Shown here: positions 9,497-17,532 of the stretch, one piece after another
Layout of the letters: each line of letters begins with the position of its first letter
Numbering within the stretch: position 1 is the first letter of the stretch
Source of the DNA: Methylovulum psychrotolerans
GTDB lineage: Bacteria; Pseudomonadota; Gammaproteobacteria; Methylococcales; Methylomonadaceae
Assembly (NCBI RefSeq): GCF_002923755.1
Contig: NZ_PGFZ01000016.1
Span: 1 to 52,837 of the forward strand
Direction of reading: 5' to 3'
DNA: 52,837 bases
Notes under the pieces: generated by a model
Seen by the model: only the letters and a program-made list of their open reading frames with translations
What the model was told of the DNA's origin: nothing
Database searches by the model: none
Made by a program: the position numbers and the translations under genes

Positions 9497-10531
9497 TTAT
9501 TGTCCATCATTATGACCCAATTGTTGTTGCACGATGCGCCGTTCCCGTTCCAGCTCTTGTTTAAGCTCCGCTTCCGTGGGCAGATAGGGTAGGTATTTGG
9601 CGGCAAACAGTTGTTGGCTGTCGGCCAACACCGAATATTTCGCAACGGCTTCGCTGGTTTCGCTGCATAAAATCAGGCCGATGGTCGGATTGTCATCATC
9701 GTCTTTTTTATGTTGGTCATACATGCGCACATAACCGTCCATTTGCCCGACATCCTGATAAGTCAATTTGCCCAATTTAAGGTCAATCAGCAAAAAGCAT
9801 TTGAGTTTGAAGTTATAGAACACCAGGTCGATATAAAAGTCTTGGTCATCTGTCCTGATGCGCTGCTGGCGGGCAACAAAAGCAAACCCTTTGCCCAACT
9901 CCAATAAGAATTGCTGCAAATTATCAATTAAGCCTTGCTCCAATTCGCTTTCAAGAAACGTTTGTGAAGGCAGATTAAGAAAATCCAACACATAAGGGTC
10001 GCGTAGATAATCTTCTGGCCTACCCTGTAAAGGCAACGTTTTTTCTTGGGCTTCCTGCTCAACGGTCGCCCGATCTTGGCTGGCCAGCAACCGTTCATAA
10101 TAAAGCACACTGATTTGCCGCTCTAGTGCCCGCGCACTCCAGTTGTGTTCGATAGCTTCCTGCATATACCATGCACGGGCATTCAGCTTATCGACCCTCA
10201 GCAGAATCCGGTAATGCGTCCAACCCAATTCGAGACGCACTGCGTCTCGAATTGGAAAAGCCTGATAAAAACGCCGCATACTCCGTAAGTTACTGATGTC
10301 GAAACCTTTACCAAATTCATGGCTTAGTTTTTTGGCAAGCGATTCCAGTTGCTTTGTCCCGTAAGCGGCACGTTCCTGGCCTTGTTGTTCATGCTCGACA
10401 ATCAAATTCCCTATATGCCAATAGGTTTGCACCATGACGCTGTTAACCGATTGGTGGACTTTGGCTTTCGCCTGCTCAATGACTTGGCGGATATTGCCTA
10501 ATAATTCGGTGCTGATAATGTCATCGGCCAT
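9497..10531 (-). CDS. DUF1016/YhcG family PD-(D/E)xK nuclease-like protein
   Basis: The 344-residue protein has the two halves of the family. The N-terminal helical domain contains QTYWHIGNLIVEHEQQG and LGWTHYRILLRVD. The C-terminal nuclease-like domain contains DFYIDLVFYN and FLLIDLKLG (about residues 230-255), which supply the acidic and lysine residues expected of PD-(D/E)xK folds. YhcG-type genes are often found inside type I R-M operons, but their role is not settled. It begins 11 bases before the hsdM stop and is followed by hsdS after 60 bases. A 31-base palindrome lies within the coding sequence. Confidence 0.88.
   Translation of the reverse strand: MADDIISTELLGNIRQVIEQAKAKVHQSVNSVMVQTYWHIGNLIVEHEQQGQERAAYGTKQLESLAKKLSHEFGKGFDISNLRSMRRFYQAFPIRDAVRLELGWTHYRILLRVDKLNARAWYMQEAIEHNWSARALERQISVLYYERLLASQDRATVEQEAQEKTLPLQGRPEDYLRDPYVLDFLNLPSQTFLESELEQGLIDNLQQFLLELGKGFAFVARQQRIRTDDQDFYIDLVFYNFKLKCFLLIDLKLGKLTYQDVGQMDGYVRMYDQHKKDDDDNPTIGLILCSETSEAVAKYSVLADSQQLFAAKYLPYLPTEAELKQELERERRIVQQQLGHNDGQ
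10225..10255. repeat. 31-base perfect palindrome inside the DUF1016 gene
   Basis: Arms 10225-10239 and 10241-10255 are perfect complements around one central base; each arm contains AATTCGAGACGC or its reverse. On the coding strand it encodes IRDAVRLELGW, part of the conserved helical domain, so it is not a simple insertion that breaks the frame. In RNA it would be a very stable hairpin in the middle of the operon transcript. Confidence 0.85.
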
Positions 10532-12029
10532 AACCCAACTCTCGCAAATACCCCGCCATTTCCTGCTTCACTGCAACCAGTTCTATTTCCAACTGGTCAA
10601 TTTCGGTTTGTACTGCGTCAATATCAATCTCTGCCTCTTCGACAAAGGTATCGACATAGCGCGGGATGTTCAGGTTGAAATCATTGTCTTTGATGTCGTC
10701 AAAGCTGGCCAGATAAGCGTATTTATCGACCGTCTCCCTGGCCTGATAGGTGGCGACGATGTTATCAATGTCGGTTTGCCGTAGCCGGTTTTGGTTTTTA
10801 CCGTCCTGATAGGCGCGGCTGGCATCAATAAAGATGACGTTGGTATCGGGTTTGTTGCGCTTGAACACCAACACCGCCGCCGGAATGCCCGTACCGTAAA
10901 ACAGGTTGGACGGCAAGCCGATCACGGCATCGAGCAAATTTTCTTCAATCAGTTGCTGGCGTATTTTGCCTTCGCTGGCACCCCGGAACAGCACGCCATG
11001 CGGCACGACCACACCGACCCGCCCCGAATCTTTGGTGGTGGTTTCGATCATGTGGGTGATGAAGGCATAATCGCCTTTGGATTGCGGCGGCAAGCCGCGA
11101 TGGAAGCGTTGGTAAGCGTCGTTCCCGGCTTCCGCGTAGCCCCATTTGTCTAAGGAAAATGGCGGATTGGCGACCACAACCTCAAATTTCATGGTGGTGT
11201 CGTCTTCAATCAGCTTGGGGCTGCGGATGGTGTCGCCCCATTCGATGCGGGCGTTGTCCATGCCGTGCAGGAACATGTTCATTTTCGCCAATGCCCAGGT
11301 TGCGCCGGTGATTTCTTGGCCGTACAGGGCAAAGTCTTTGATGCCTTTTTTGAGCAATTGATTGCCGCATTTGATCAGCAAGGAACCGGAGCCGCAAGCC
11401 GGATCGGCAATACGTTCGCCCGCTTGGGGGTTGACCAGTTCGGCGACCAGTTCGGACACTTCGGCGGGGGTGTAAAACTCCCCGGCTTTTTTACCCGCTC
11501 CGGCGGCGAATTTAGCGATCAGGTATTCGTAGGCGTTGCCGATGACATCCAGATTGCCGACCCGCGAAGGGCGCAAATCCAGCTTGGTGTCGTGGAAATC
11601 TTCCAACAGCATTTTTAAACGGGTATTGCGGTCTTTGGTTTGCCCCAAATTGGCCTCGGAATTGAAATCAATATTTCTGAACACGCCGGCCAGCTTTTGT
11701 TTATTGGTTTCTTCGACATGCTCCAAGGCAATGTTAATAATCTCGCCGATATTGGCTTCGTTGCGCTGATTATAAAGCTCCTGAAAACTGCATCCTTTGG
11801 GCAGCACAAAACGCTCGCGCTGCATCCGGCGCAGGATCATGTCTTCATCATTGCCGTATTTTTCTTTTAGGCCTTCGTAGTGTTCCTGCCAGACATCGGA
11901 AATGTATTTTACAAACAGCATCACCAGAATGTAGTTTTTATACTCCGCCGCATCAACCGTGCCGCGAAAGGTGTCACAAGCCTTCCAGAGTATGCCGTTG
12001 ATTTCGTCCTGATTTATTTTCGTACTCAT
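10521..12029 (-). CDS. hsdM: type I restriction-modification N6-adenine methyltransferase
   Basis: The 502-residue protein is the modification subunit. It has the N-terminal helical domain (ILWKACDTFRGTVDAAEYKN), the SAM-binding motif ADPACGSGSLL at about residue 210, and the catalytic NPPF motif (VVANPPFSLDKWG) near residue 288. The GEFYTPAEVSELVAELV segment is typical of HsdM. Its ATG overlaps the upstream half-S gene by four bases (ATGA at 12026-12029), and its end overlaps the DUF1016 gene by 11 bases. It would methylate adenine at the site chosen by HsdS. All motifs are intact. Confidence 0.95.
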   Translation of the reverse strand: MSTKINQDEINGILWKACDTFRGTVDAAEYKNYILVMLFVKYISDVWQEHYEGLKEKYGNDEDMILRRMQRERFVLPKGCSFQELYNQRNEANIGEIINIALEHVEETNKQKLAGVFRNIDFNSEANLGQTKDRNTRLKMLLEDFHDTKLDLRPSRVGNLDVIGNAYEYLIAKFAAGAGKKAGEFYTPAEVSELVAELVNPQAGERIADPACGSGSLLIKCGNQLLKKGIKDFALYGQEITGATWALAKMNMFLHGMDNARIEWGDTIRSPKLIEDDTTMKFEVVVANPPFSLDKWGYAEAGNDAYQRFHRGLPPQSKGDYAFITHMIETTTKDSGRVGVVVPHGVLFRGASEGKIRQQLIEENLLDAVIGLPSNLFYGTGIPAAVLVFKRNKPDTNVIFIDASRAYQDGKNQNRLRQTDIDNIVATYQARETVDKYAYLASFDDIKDNDFNLNIPRYVDTFVEEAEIDIDAVQTEIDQLEIELVAVKQEMAGYLRELGYGR

Positions 12030-12616
12030 ACCCTATCACCTTGATACTGTTCCAATGTTTTCTCCAATAAGCCCTCTAAAAGCTGTTTCTTTTTTTCAAT
12101 CAGGCTCTCCAGCAAGGCCTTCTCTGTTAATCCGCAACAATGCGCTTTAACGATGCCCTGTTGCACAGCCAAGGGGGGCAAAACCACCGGTAACTCCTCA
12201 AGCACCTTACGGTTGACATAAGGTAATACCGTACCCGCAACCCGCTGGGAAAAGTAACGTTGTGCTTGGGTATGATTGATATACCATGCCAAATAGCCGG
12301 GCATCACATCCTGCGCATTATTGACCCTAATGACAAAAAAATGGGAACAGGCAACCGTACATTCCAAATCCTCATCCACCAGAACGGCAAAAATCCGGTA
12401 ACCACGGCCCACAAACAAAATATCCCCGCGCCGCAAATAATCCGGTTTCTTACGCCCCGTTAGACGGACATGATAAAGCTTGCCATTGTCGAGGCCTTTT
12501 TCAGGATCAACGTCTTTCATCTGCACAACGGCGACATCCCCATCCAAAGCGTTTTCGATGCTTTCACGAAAAGGATGCCCCGCTGTTAAGGAAGCCAACT
12601 GCCCTATGGTATTCAT
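12026..12616 (-). CDS. half-size HsdS-like specificity protein
   Basis: With the start at 12616 (MNTIGQLASLTAGHPFRES) the protein has 196 residues. It shows the layout of one target-recognition domain plus one spacer helix: TAGHPF near the start, KPDYLRRGDILFVGRGYR in the middle, then LPPLAVQQGIVKAHCCG and a K/L/E-rich helix. A normal HsdS has two such units. A longer frame to 12697 is open, but a good promoter lies inside that extension, so the shorter start is chosen. It is the first gene of the operon and overlaps hsdM by four bases. It could dimerise as a half-S subunit, act as a second specificity protein, or regulate the enzyme. Confidence 0.72.
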   Translation of the reverse strand: MNTIGQLASLTAGHPFRESIENALDGDVAVVQMKDVDPEKGLDNGKLYHVRLTGRKKPDYLRRGDILFVGRGYRIFAVLVDEDLECTVACSHFFVIRVNNAQDVMPGYLAWYINHTQAQRYFSQRVAGTVLPYVNRKVLEELPVVLPPLAVQQGIVKAHCCGLTEKALLESLIEKKKQLLEGLLEKTLEQYQGDRV

Positions 12617-12657
12617 TTTTTGTGCAATAATGTTTTTAATGCTGATATTCTGAAGCC

Positions 12658-12685
12658 ATTCTACAGAAAAAAGCCAATCCGTCAA
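12658..12685 (-). promoter_or_regulatory. sigma70-like promoter of the restriction operon
   Basis: Read on the minus strand, TTGACG (12685-12680) is followed after 16 bases by TAGAAT (12663-12658). Transcription would start near 12650 and leave a leader of about 35 bases before the ATG at 12616. The position supports the shorter start of the half-S gene. Confidence 0.55.
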
Positions 12686-12697
12686 TATTGAGCGCAT

Positions 12698-13093
12698 TAA
12701 AAAACAATATGCAAAAATATCAGCTCAAGCCATCGCAATCCCAGCTCACAAATCAATCGTGGTAGACAGTGAATGGGTAGCCCACATGCTCTCCAATGAC
12801 TTGCTGCGATTTCGTATCGCCTGCATTTTTACGGGGGGAGGGAAGTCAGTGAGTTAATGGCTAATGCGATTAGCCACCAATATTTTTCTCTTGCGGGTAA
12901 GCCATCCGAAAAAATGGCCAGTGATCAGGCCTCATAACACGCGATCGGCTTGTCTCATAAAGTGGAGTTTCCTTTACATATCCCAAGCCCCCCGCAAACC
13001 CGCATCCCACCGTGTAAACAATATCCTATTATCGGTTTATTTTACATGTGTTATGATAACCCTTAAAACTTAATTTACAATCAGGGGGCTATC
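12698..13093. other. intergenic stretch between restriction operon and recombinase
   Basis: No gene is convincing. A perfect 8-base stem with a 3-base loop (TGGCTAATGCGATTAGCCA) lies at 12858-12876. A short open stretch on the plus strand around 12765-12850 has no start or family resemblance and may be debris. AGGGGG just before 13094 is the ribosome-binding site of the recombinase gene. Confidence 0.4.
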
Positions 13094-13642
13094 ATGACAG
13101 GCCAACAGGTGGGCTATATCCGCGTCTCATCCGCACAACAAAATACGGACAGGCAATTGGCGGACATCAAACTGGACAAAACTTTTGAAGACAAGGTGTC
13201 GGCAAAAGACACCAGCCGTCCGCAACTACAGGCCTGCCTCAACCACCTCCGCGAAGGCGACACCTTGCATGTCCACAGCATTGACAGGTTGGCGAGGAAC
13301 TTGTTCGACCTCCAACAGATCGTCACCGACTTGGCAGGACAAGGGGTCTGCATCCATTTCCACAAAGAGAACATGGCGTTTTCCGGTGCGGCCAACCCGA
13401 TGCAAGAGCTGATGTTACAGATGCTGGGGGCTTTTGCGCAATTCGAACGGGCGTTGATTAAGGAACGGCAAAAAGAAGGCATTGAACAGTGCTGGAGCGA
13501 TCTAGGCAGCGACGACGACACGGACAATCTGCATATTTTCGGATTTCAGTGGCGTGACACCACCCCTGACGCTCTGGCATTCGAGCGGCTTATGCAGGAA
13601 GCCGTCCAGGTCATTGACGGGTGGATTGCAGGGCAATTTTAA
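13094..13642 (+). CDS. serine recombinase (resolvase/invertase) lacking the usual HTH
   Basis: The 182-residue protein has a complete N-terminal catalytic domain: VGYIRVSSAQQNTDRQ with the nucleophilic serine, IDRLARNLFDLQ, and LMLQMLGAFAQFERALIKERQKEG. After KEGIE the sequence departs from the family. Instead of a helix-turn-helix tail there are about 50 residues with an acidic stretch (DLGSDDDTDN) and a WRDTTPDALAFERLMQEA segment of no recognised family. A Shine-Dalgarno AGGGGG is present. It lies just upstream of a partition and replication module, where such enzymes usually resolve plasmid multimers. Whether it still binds DNA specifically is doubtful. Confidence 0.82.
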   Translation: MTGQQVGYIRVSSAQQNTDRQLADIKLDKTFEDKVSAKDTSRPQLQACLNHLREGDTLHVHSIDRLARNLFDLQQIVTDLAGQGVCIHFHKENMAFSGAANPMQELMLQMLGAFAQFERALIKERQKEGIEQCWSDLGSDDDTDNLHIFGFQWRDTTPDALAFERLMQEAVQVIDGWIAGQF

Positions 13643-13705
13643 CTGCCCCCTCGAAGCCCCTTCCCTGCTACGCTTTACAGCTCACCACAAGCATCCTTTC
13701 ACAAA

Positions 13706-13833
13706 ATCAAGATAGTTAAATATTTTGATATTAAAATATTTAACTATCTTGATATTTTGCTATCAAAATATTTTGTTTTCATGAAATCTTAATTTCTTGC
13801 TATCATGGTTTCAAACTATCACGAGGTTAAAAT
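13706..13833. promoter_or_regulatory. large inverted repeat and TATCA repeats: candidate partition site/operator
   Basis: A perfect 21-base inverted repeat pairs 13706-13726 with 13733-13753 around a 6-base loop. It is followed by degenerate TATCA-type motifs (TTGCTATCAAAAT, TTGCTATCATGG, AACTATCACGAGG) up to the ribosome-binding site of the next gene. The AT-rich repeat cluster directly before a small DNA-binding-like gene and a parA is the usual place for a centromere and autoregulatory operator. Confidence 0.55.
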
Positions 13834-14124
13834 ATGAAAAAACGCCATGACGTTGACGAACTCGCCAAGCAATTGACAACTGCCGCCGCGACCCCTTTAC
13901 ATAAAAGTACACCAGTAGCCGCACCGCCACCGGAAATCATTGACCCACCTGTACCATCTGCGCAGAAAAAGAAGCAAAAAAGCGATGCGATACCAGTATT
14001 TTTGCGACTTCCAGCCGCAATGTATAAACATTATGATGATATTGCCATCGCACGCACCAAGGAGACGGGGCGGGGGGTTTCGGTGCAACAAGTCATTATT
14101 GAACAGTTGGAGAGCGTCCAATGA
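13834..14124 (+). CDS. small ParG/RHH-like centromere-binding protein candidate
   Basis: The 96-residue protein has a flexible, basic and proline-rich N-terminal half (residues 1-52) and a C-terminal half, IPVFLRLPAAMYKHYDDIA followed by VSVQQVIIEQLE. The latter fits a ribbon-helix-helix fold: a short beta strand and two helices. It overlaps the ParA-like gene by four bases (ATGA). This arrangement matches small partition cassettes in which the second partner is an RHH protein that binds upstream repeats and represses the operon. The family assignment comes from shape and context, not a clear sequence signature. Confidence 0.6.
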   Translation: MKKRHDVDELAKQLTTAAATPLHKSTPVAAPPPEIIDPPVPSAQKKKQKSDAIPVFLRLPAAMYKHYDDIAIARTKETGRGVSVQQVIIEQLESVQ

Positions 14125-14762
14125 GCAAATTTGTTTATTTAGGGGGACAGAAGGGCGGCACAACCAAAACCACGACAGCGCACTTGCTCTGCCTTGGGGC
14201 CATTTTGCGTGGCGAACCCGCCGCCTATGTCTTAACCGACCCAAACCGTCAGATCAAATCAGAAGGCCGCCCTTACGCTGTTTTAGATGGGCGTGATCCG
14301 CACAAACTCGCGCAGATCATCACAGCAAGCTACAACACACAAAACGGCTGGCTAATCGTTGACGGCGGAGGCAACCGCCCCGCTTTCGATGAAAAGTTAA
14401 CCGAGCAGGCAGATTTATGTATTCTGCCGTTTCGCGCCTCGGAGGAAGATTTAGACACTATCGCACTCGATATGCGATCCTTACCGTATGCTGTGGCGTG
14501 GCCTTCCGCATGGCCGACCAATCGCCACGCCCAAAAGGCCGCGCAGTATTTTATTGATGGGCTGGAAAAGGCTTTTCCATTGCGGGTTATCACGAAGCCG
14601 ATTTTCTTTGTCAATTCTGCCGCCGAGTTGCTGGCCGCTTCGCTCGATTCCCCATCAACCCCCGTGCGGAACGCCGCCCGCCGCGCTTTTAACCTGATGG
14701 CCGAAAATTATGATACCCATACCAAACCGCAACAAGAACACGATTTAAAAGCAGTAGCATGA
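14121..14762 (+). CDS. ParA-like partition ATPase
   Basis: The 213-residue protein begins with a deviant Walker A motif, GGQKGGTTKTTTA, at residues 8-20, with the signature lysine of the ParA/MinD class. The switch region WLIVDGGGNRPAF near residue 75 corresponds to Walker A'. It is short, without an N-terminal DNA-binding domain, as in type Ib partition ATPases. ParA proteins form ATP-dependent patches on the nucleoid that position plasmid copies. It is coupled to the small gene before it and overlaps or abuts the replication gene after it. The switch motif is GGGNRPAF rather than the usual D..., so hydrolysis might be altered. Confidence 0.8.
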   Translation: MSKFVYLGGQKGGTTKTTTAHLLCLGAILRGEPAAYVLTDPNRQIKSEGRPYAVLDGRDPHKLAQIITASYNTQNGWLIVDGGGNRPAFDEKLTEQADLCILPFRASEEDLDTIALDMRSLPYAVAWPSAWPTNRHAQKAAQYFIDGLEKAFPLRVITKPIFFVNSAAELLAASLDSPSTPVRNAARRAFNLMAENYDTHTKPQQEHDLKAVA

Positions 14763-14779
14763 AGAGGGAAGGGGAAGTG

Positions 14780-15910
14780 ATGACTGATACAGCCAAAAAG
14801 AAACCACTCCGAAAAACAGTTAAGCCCGTTCCTTCCGAGGCTTTCAAAAATCAGCAACTTAACCTATTTCAAACGTTTCTCGGTGAAAAGGACGAGCTTT
14901 CAAATGCCGTTGATCTTTGGGACAATACCCCGCGCTTTTCAATATCTCGCAGAAAACAAGAAAAATTGAGGCTGGCTGGCGGATTTTTACCCATCAGCAC
15001 AATAAATTTTCAATATCGTAGATTCCCCTTCACAGCAGACATACGACCAGCACGGTTTAAGTTATACGGACAAGACGGCAAACCAACAGGCGAAACCATT
15101 GAGTATTATCCCAGTGCGCGGGAAGAACTGATAGAACACGCCTTGCGGAAACTCGCCGTTGAAGAACAAGCGGGGTATTTCGATAAGCCAGATTTTCGCT
15201 CCGGTTGCCGCTTTTCTCTCCACCAACTCCGTACCCATCTGATCGAGCAAGGCCATTCCTTGCGTTACGATGAATTGATCGAAGGGCTGGAAATTTTGGC
15301 TCTCAGCAGTATTGAGATCAAAGGGGAAGGCGATCAAGAAGACATAACAGGTAGCGGAAATTATATAACCTTGGTTGCTCGGGTTAATCGCAAAGACATT
15401 AAAGCAGACCCCGATTCAAAATGGTTAGTGCAGTTTCATCCACTGATAACAGACAGCATCCAAAAAGTAACCTATCGGCAATTCAACTATAAACGCCTAA
15501 TGAATTGCCGAACTCAGCTTGCCCGCTGGCTTATCGGCCAACTCGTGCTGAAATACACAAATGCCTCGCTTACAAACACTTTCGATATGAAATACAGCAC
15601 CATCAAGCGCGATAGTGCTTTACTGGAAAGCTATACACGCGGACGCGACGCAATCGCCGCGCTTGATGGTGCATGGGCTGAAGTAAAAGCGTTAGGCGTA
15701 TTGACTAGCTTTAGAAAGGCGGAACAACGGAGCGGTCGCGCAAAGCTGGAAGATGTTATTTACACATTGCATCCATCCGTAGAATTTGCCGCCGAACAAA
15801 AAGCTGCAAACCGCCGCCAAAATGACGACCGAACCAAGAACAACACGGCGCAACAACAAACACTTGAATTATTTATGGATCAACCTAAGTCAACGCGCAA
15901 AATAACGTAG
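14780..15910 (+). CDS. plasmid-type replication initiator protein
   Basis: The 376-residue protein (383 if read from the ATGA overlap at 14759) is chosen to start at 14780 because AGGGGAAG lies just before that ATG. It has no membrane segments and shows alternating helical and strand segments such as FSLHQLRTHLIEQGHSLRYDELIEGLEILALS, described only by region here (about residues 130-165). It also has a basic region around NYKRLMNCRTQLARWL, in keeping with the paired winged-helix domains of iteron-binding Rep proteins. The exact Rep family is not recognised. The main support is context: it follows parA and is directly followed by a DnaA box and eight iterons. Confidence 0.72.
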   Translation: MTDTAKKKPLRKTVKPVPSEAFKNQQLNLFQTFLGEKDELSNAVDLWDNTPRFSISRRKQEKLRLAGGFLPISTINFQYRRFPFTADIRPARFKLYGQDGKPTGETIEYYPSAREELIEHALRKLAVEEQAGYFDKPDFRSGCRFSLHQLRTHLIEQGHSLRYDELIEGLEILALSSIEIKGEGDQEDITGSGNYITLVARVNRKDIKADPDSKWLVQFHPLITDSIQKVTYRQFNYKRLMNCRTQLARWLIGQLVLKYTNASLTNTFDMKYSTIKRDSALLESYTRGRDAIAALDGAWAEVKALGVLTSFRKAEQRSGRAKLEDVIYTLHPSVEFAAEQKAANRRQNDDRTKNNTAQQQTLELFMDQPKSTRKIT

Positions 15911-15912
15911 CC

Positions 15913-16330
15913 TGTGGATAAGTTTGATAAAAAGAAAAAAAGGCAGGTGGAATAGGTCGCGGGTCAGGGCTTTTTGCAGGTGGAATAGGTCGCGGGTCGC
16001 AGGTGGAATAGGTCGCGGGTCGCATTTTTCCAGGTGGAATAGGTCGCGGGTGAAGCTTTCCGGCAGGTGGAATAGGTCGCGGGTCGCCAAAAAAGCAGGT
16101 GGAATAGGTCGCGGGTCGCCAAAAAAGCAGGTGGAATAGGTCGCGGGTCAGATTTTTGACTAAAAATCACCCTCAAAAAAGCACTTCTTACATCAAAAAA
16201 TGCCTACTTTCTCACCATTCGCAGGTGGAATAGGTCGCGCTTCATTTTGTTATCAAATTGATTTAATTAAAAAAAAAAGCACTATTTTTCTTCTTATTCT
16301 TTTATTCTTTTATTTATTCTTTTCTTACTC
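15913..16330. other. iteron-type replication origin
   Basis: A perfect DnaA box, TGTGGATAA, lies at 15913-15921 just after the rep stop. Then come eight iterons (15944-16239), and then an AT-rich stretch at about 16241-16330 suited to strand opening. The order of rep, DnaA box, iterons and AT-rich segment is the standard design of an iteron plasmid origin. Confidence 0.75.
15944..16239 (+). repeat. eight direct repeats (iterons)
   Basis: The unit is 22 bases with core GGTGGAATAGGTCGCGGGTC. Copies start at 15944, 15977, 16000, 16031, 16064, 16096, 16128 and 16222. The fourth lacks the last base and the eighth (16222-16239) is cut to its first 18. Spacing is mostly 31-33 bases, about three helical turns, so bound initiators would face the same side; one gap is 23 and the last 94. 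Confidence 0.93.
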
Positions 16331-16729
16331 GTGCAACGGCTTATGGATAAATCAAAACAAAGCTGACAAATTTCCGATAACCAAGCATACAACGTCCGTA
16401 CAGAAAAACAGTAGCCTGTAAAAAACCAAGGCTCCCGCCCTACATAATCACCATCCCTGGGGATTGCTCCGGTTGGGCTGATTTTTAATAAAACGAGGAA
16501 TATACAAATCATTTTTTGCAAGACCCCTAAAAGCCCCATAAACAGGCCAAGGAAGCGAAAAAGCATTTTTAAGCTAGAGACGTAGCCACAGACACGGAAA
16601 AAGCCGCAGGCGAGCAAAAATTACGGCAAATATTCAATATTTTTCTATCTTGTCTGGCTGATCGCCAACCATTAGGCTTTAACTCTTGGAAAGGAAGCCT
16701 GCATTGTTACCAAGCAAAACAGCCTGCTT
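16331..16729. other. non-coding stretch after the origin
   Basis: No gene is supported. An open frame of 107 codons on the minus strand (16294-16617) lacks a ribosome-binding site and family features, and its end is low-complexity AT-rich sequence, so it is not called. Confidence 0.4.
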
Positions 16730-17011
16730 GGGGTTAATTAACCAAAAGAACGGTTTGTCCTGAGGCACCTCTGGATCCCTTGGTATCAGTGGCTTACAGA
16801 CGAAATACCGATTTTAAAACAGGCAATAAAATAATTTGTAACACATTGAATGTTAAGAACATCGATTCTGTTTTAAAATTCATGTTCGGATGAACATGCC
16901 GCCGCTTCATTTCCTCTATGGCTGAAACATTCACGCGTCAGCTTTTTTTCTGGCAGCCAGGATTCTATAGACGGTAGCCTCACCGATATTGGGGTACGAC
17001 AACGATTCCTT
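16730..17011 (-). mobile_element. degraded Tn3-family end plus resolvase tail
   Basis: Bases 16730-16900 start GGGGTTAATTAACCAAAAGAACGG in two runs and are clearly homologous to 20387-20560 (shared CAAAAGAACGGTTTGTCCTGA and CTTGGTATCAGTGGCTTACAG). The latter holds a Tn3 transposase C-terminus. Next to it, on the minus strand, 16931-17011 encodes SYPNIGEATVYRILAARK and a stop, the HTH tail of a serine recombinase. Both are fragments without starts. Confidence 0.6.
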
Positions 17012-17417
17012 AATTTTGAGGCCATAAAATTTTAAGCCTATTGCAATTCATGGCGTTGTAAATGTTACGTCCATTTTCTTGAAAGTTGTGCAACGAAACT
17101 CAACTCCATTTTCATGTTTGGTACTTTGATTTCGTATATGAATTTTATGGTATGAAAAATGGCTTTAAATCTGCCAAAATCTGGTTTTTTTGGCCAATAA
17201 GCTTCAGTACCAAAAATACGTTCGTTTTTTTGATCATGGTAAATAGGCTATACCCATAAAATACATATCTTGCGGTCGATGATCTGCCCGATTTTCATTT
17301 GCGGATAATTTGAGCTCAAGCCAATGGAATGCAAGCTGGAGTCGATAAATGCGAGCCCGCCCGATTTCAATTGCAAGCCGTTACACTTAGGAGGATCATC
17401 CGGCTATCAATAAAATC
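17012..17417. other. gene-free stretch with one open fragment
   Basis: On the minus strand, from about 17400 to 17245, a frame is open for some 50 codons (GGLAFIDSSLHSIGLSSNYP in the middle). It has no start and is probably a worn transposase piece, but the family was not recognised. The rest is AT-rich with nothing clear. Confidence 0.3.
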
Positions 17418-17516
17418 CTCTATAATGGATTTTAATAAATGAAAGCCTACCTTAACCAATAAACTCTATTATGGTAGTTTTTAATTGACACGATCAGGCA
17501 TTGCCTCTATAAATCC
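17418..17516 (+). promoter_or_regulatory. candidate HipB operators
   Basis: Three similar motifs precede hipB: CTCTATAATGG at 17418, CTCTATTATGG at 17464 and CTCTATAAATCC at 17505. Spacings are 46 and 41 bases, about four helical turns. HipB proteins repress their own operon by binding several upstream sites. The motif here differs from the E. coli one. Confidence 0.4.
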
Positions 17517-17532
17517 AGTATTGGAGGTTTAT

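Noticed and set aside
9457-9645. 62-codon minus-strand frame between the DUF1016 gene and hsdS
   Set aside because: It overlaps the DUF1016 coding sequence in another frame and has no family features.
15944-16239. Repeat array first considered as a CRISPR
   Set aside because: Spacers are short, uneven and low-complexity (1-14 bases, one of 72), and the array lies behind a rep gene with a DnaA box, which fits iterons.
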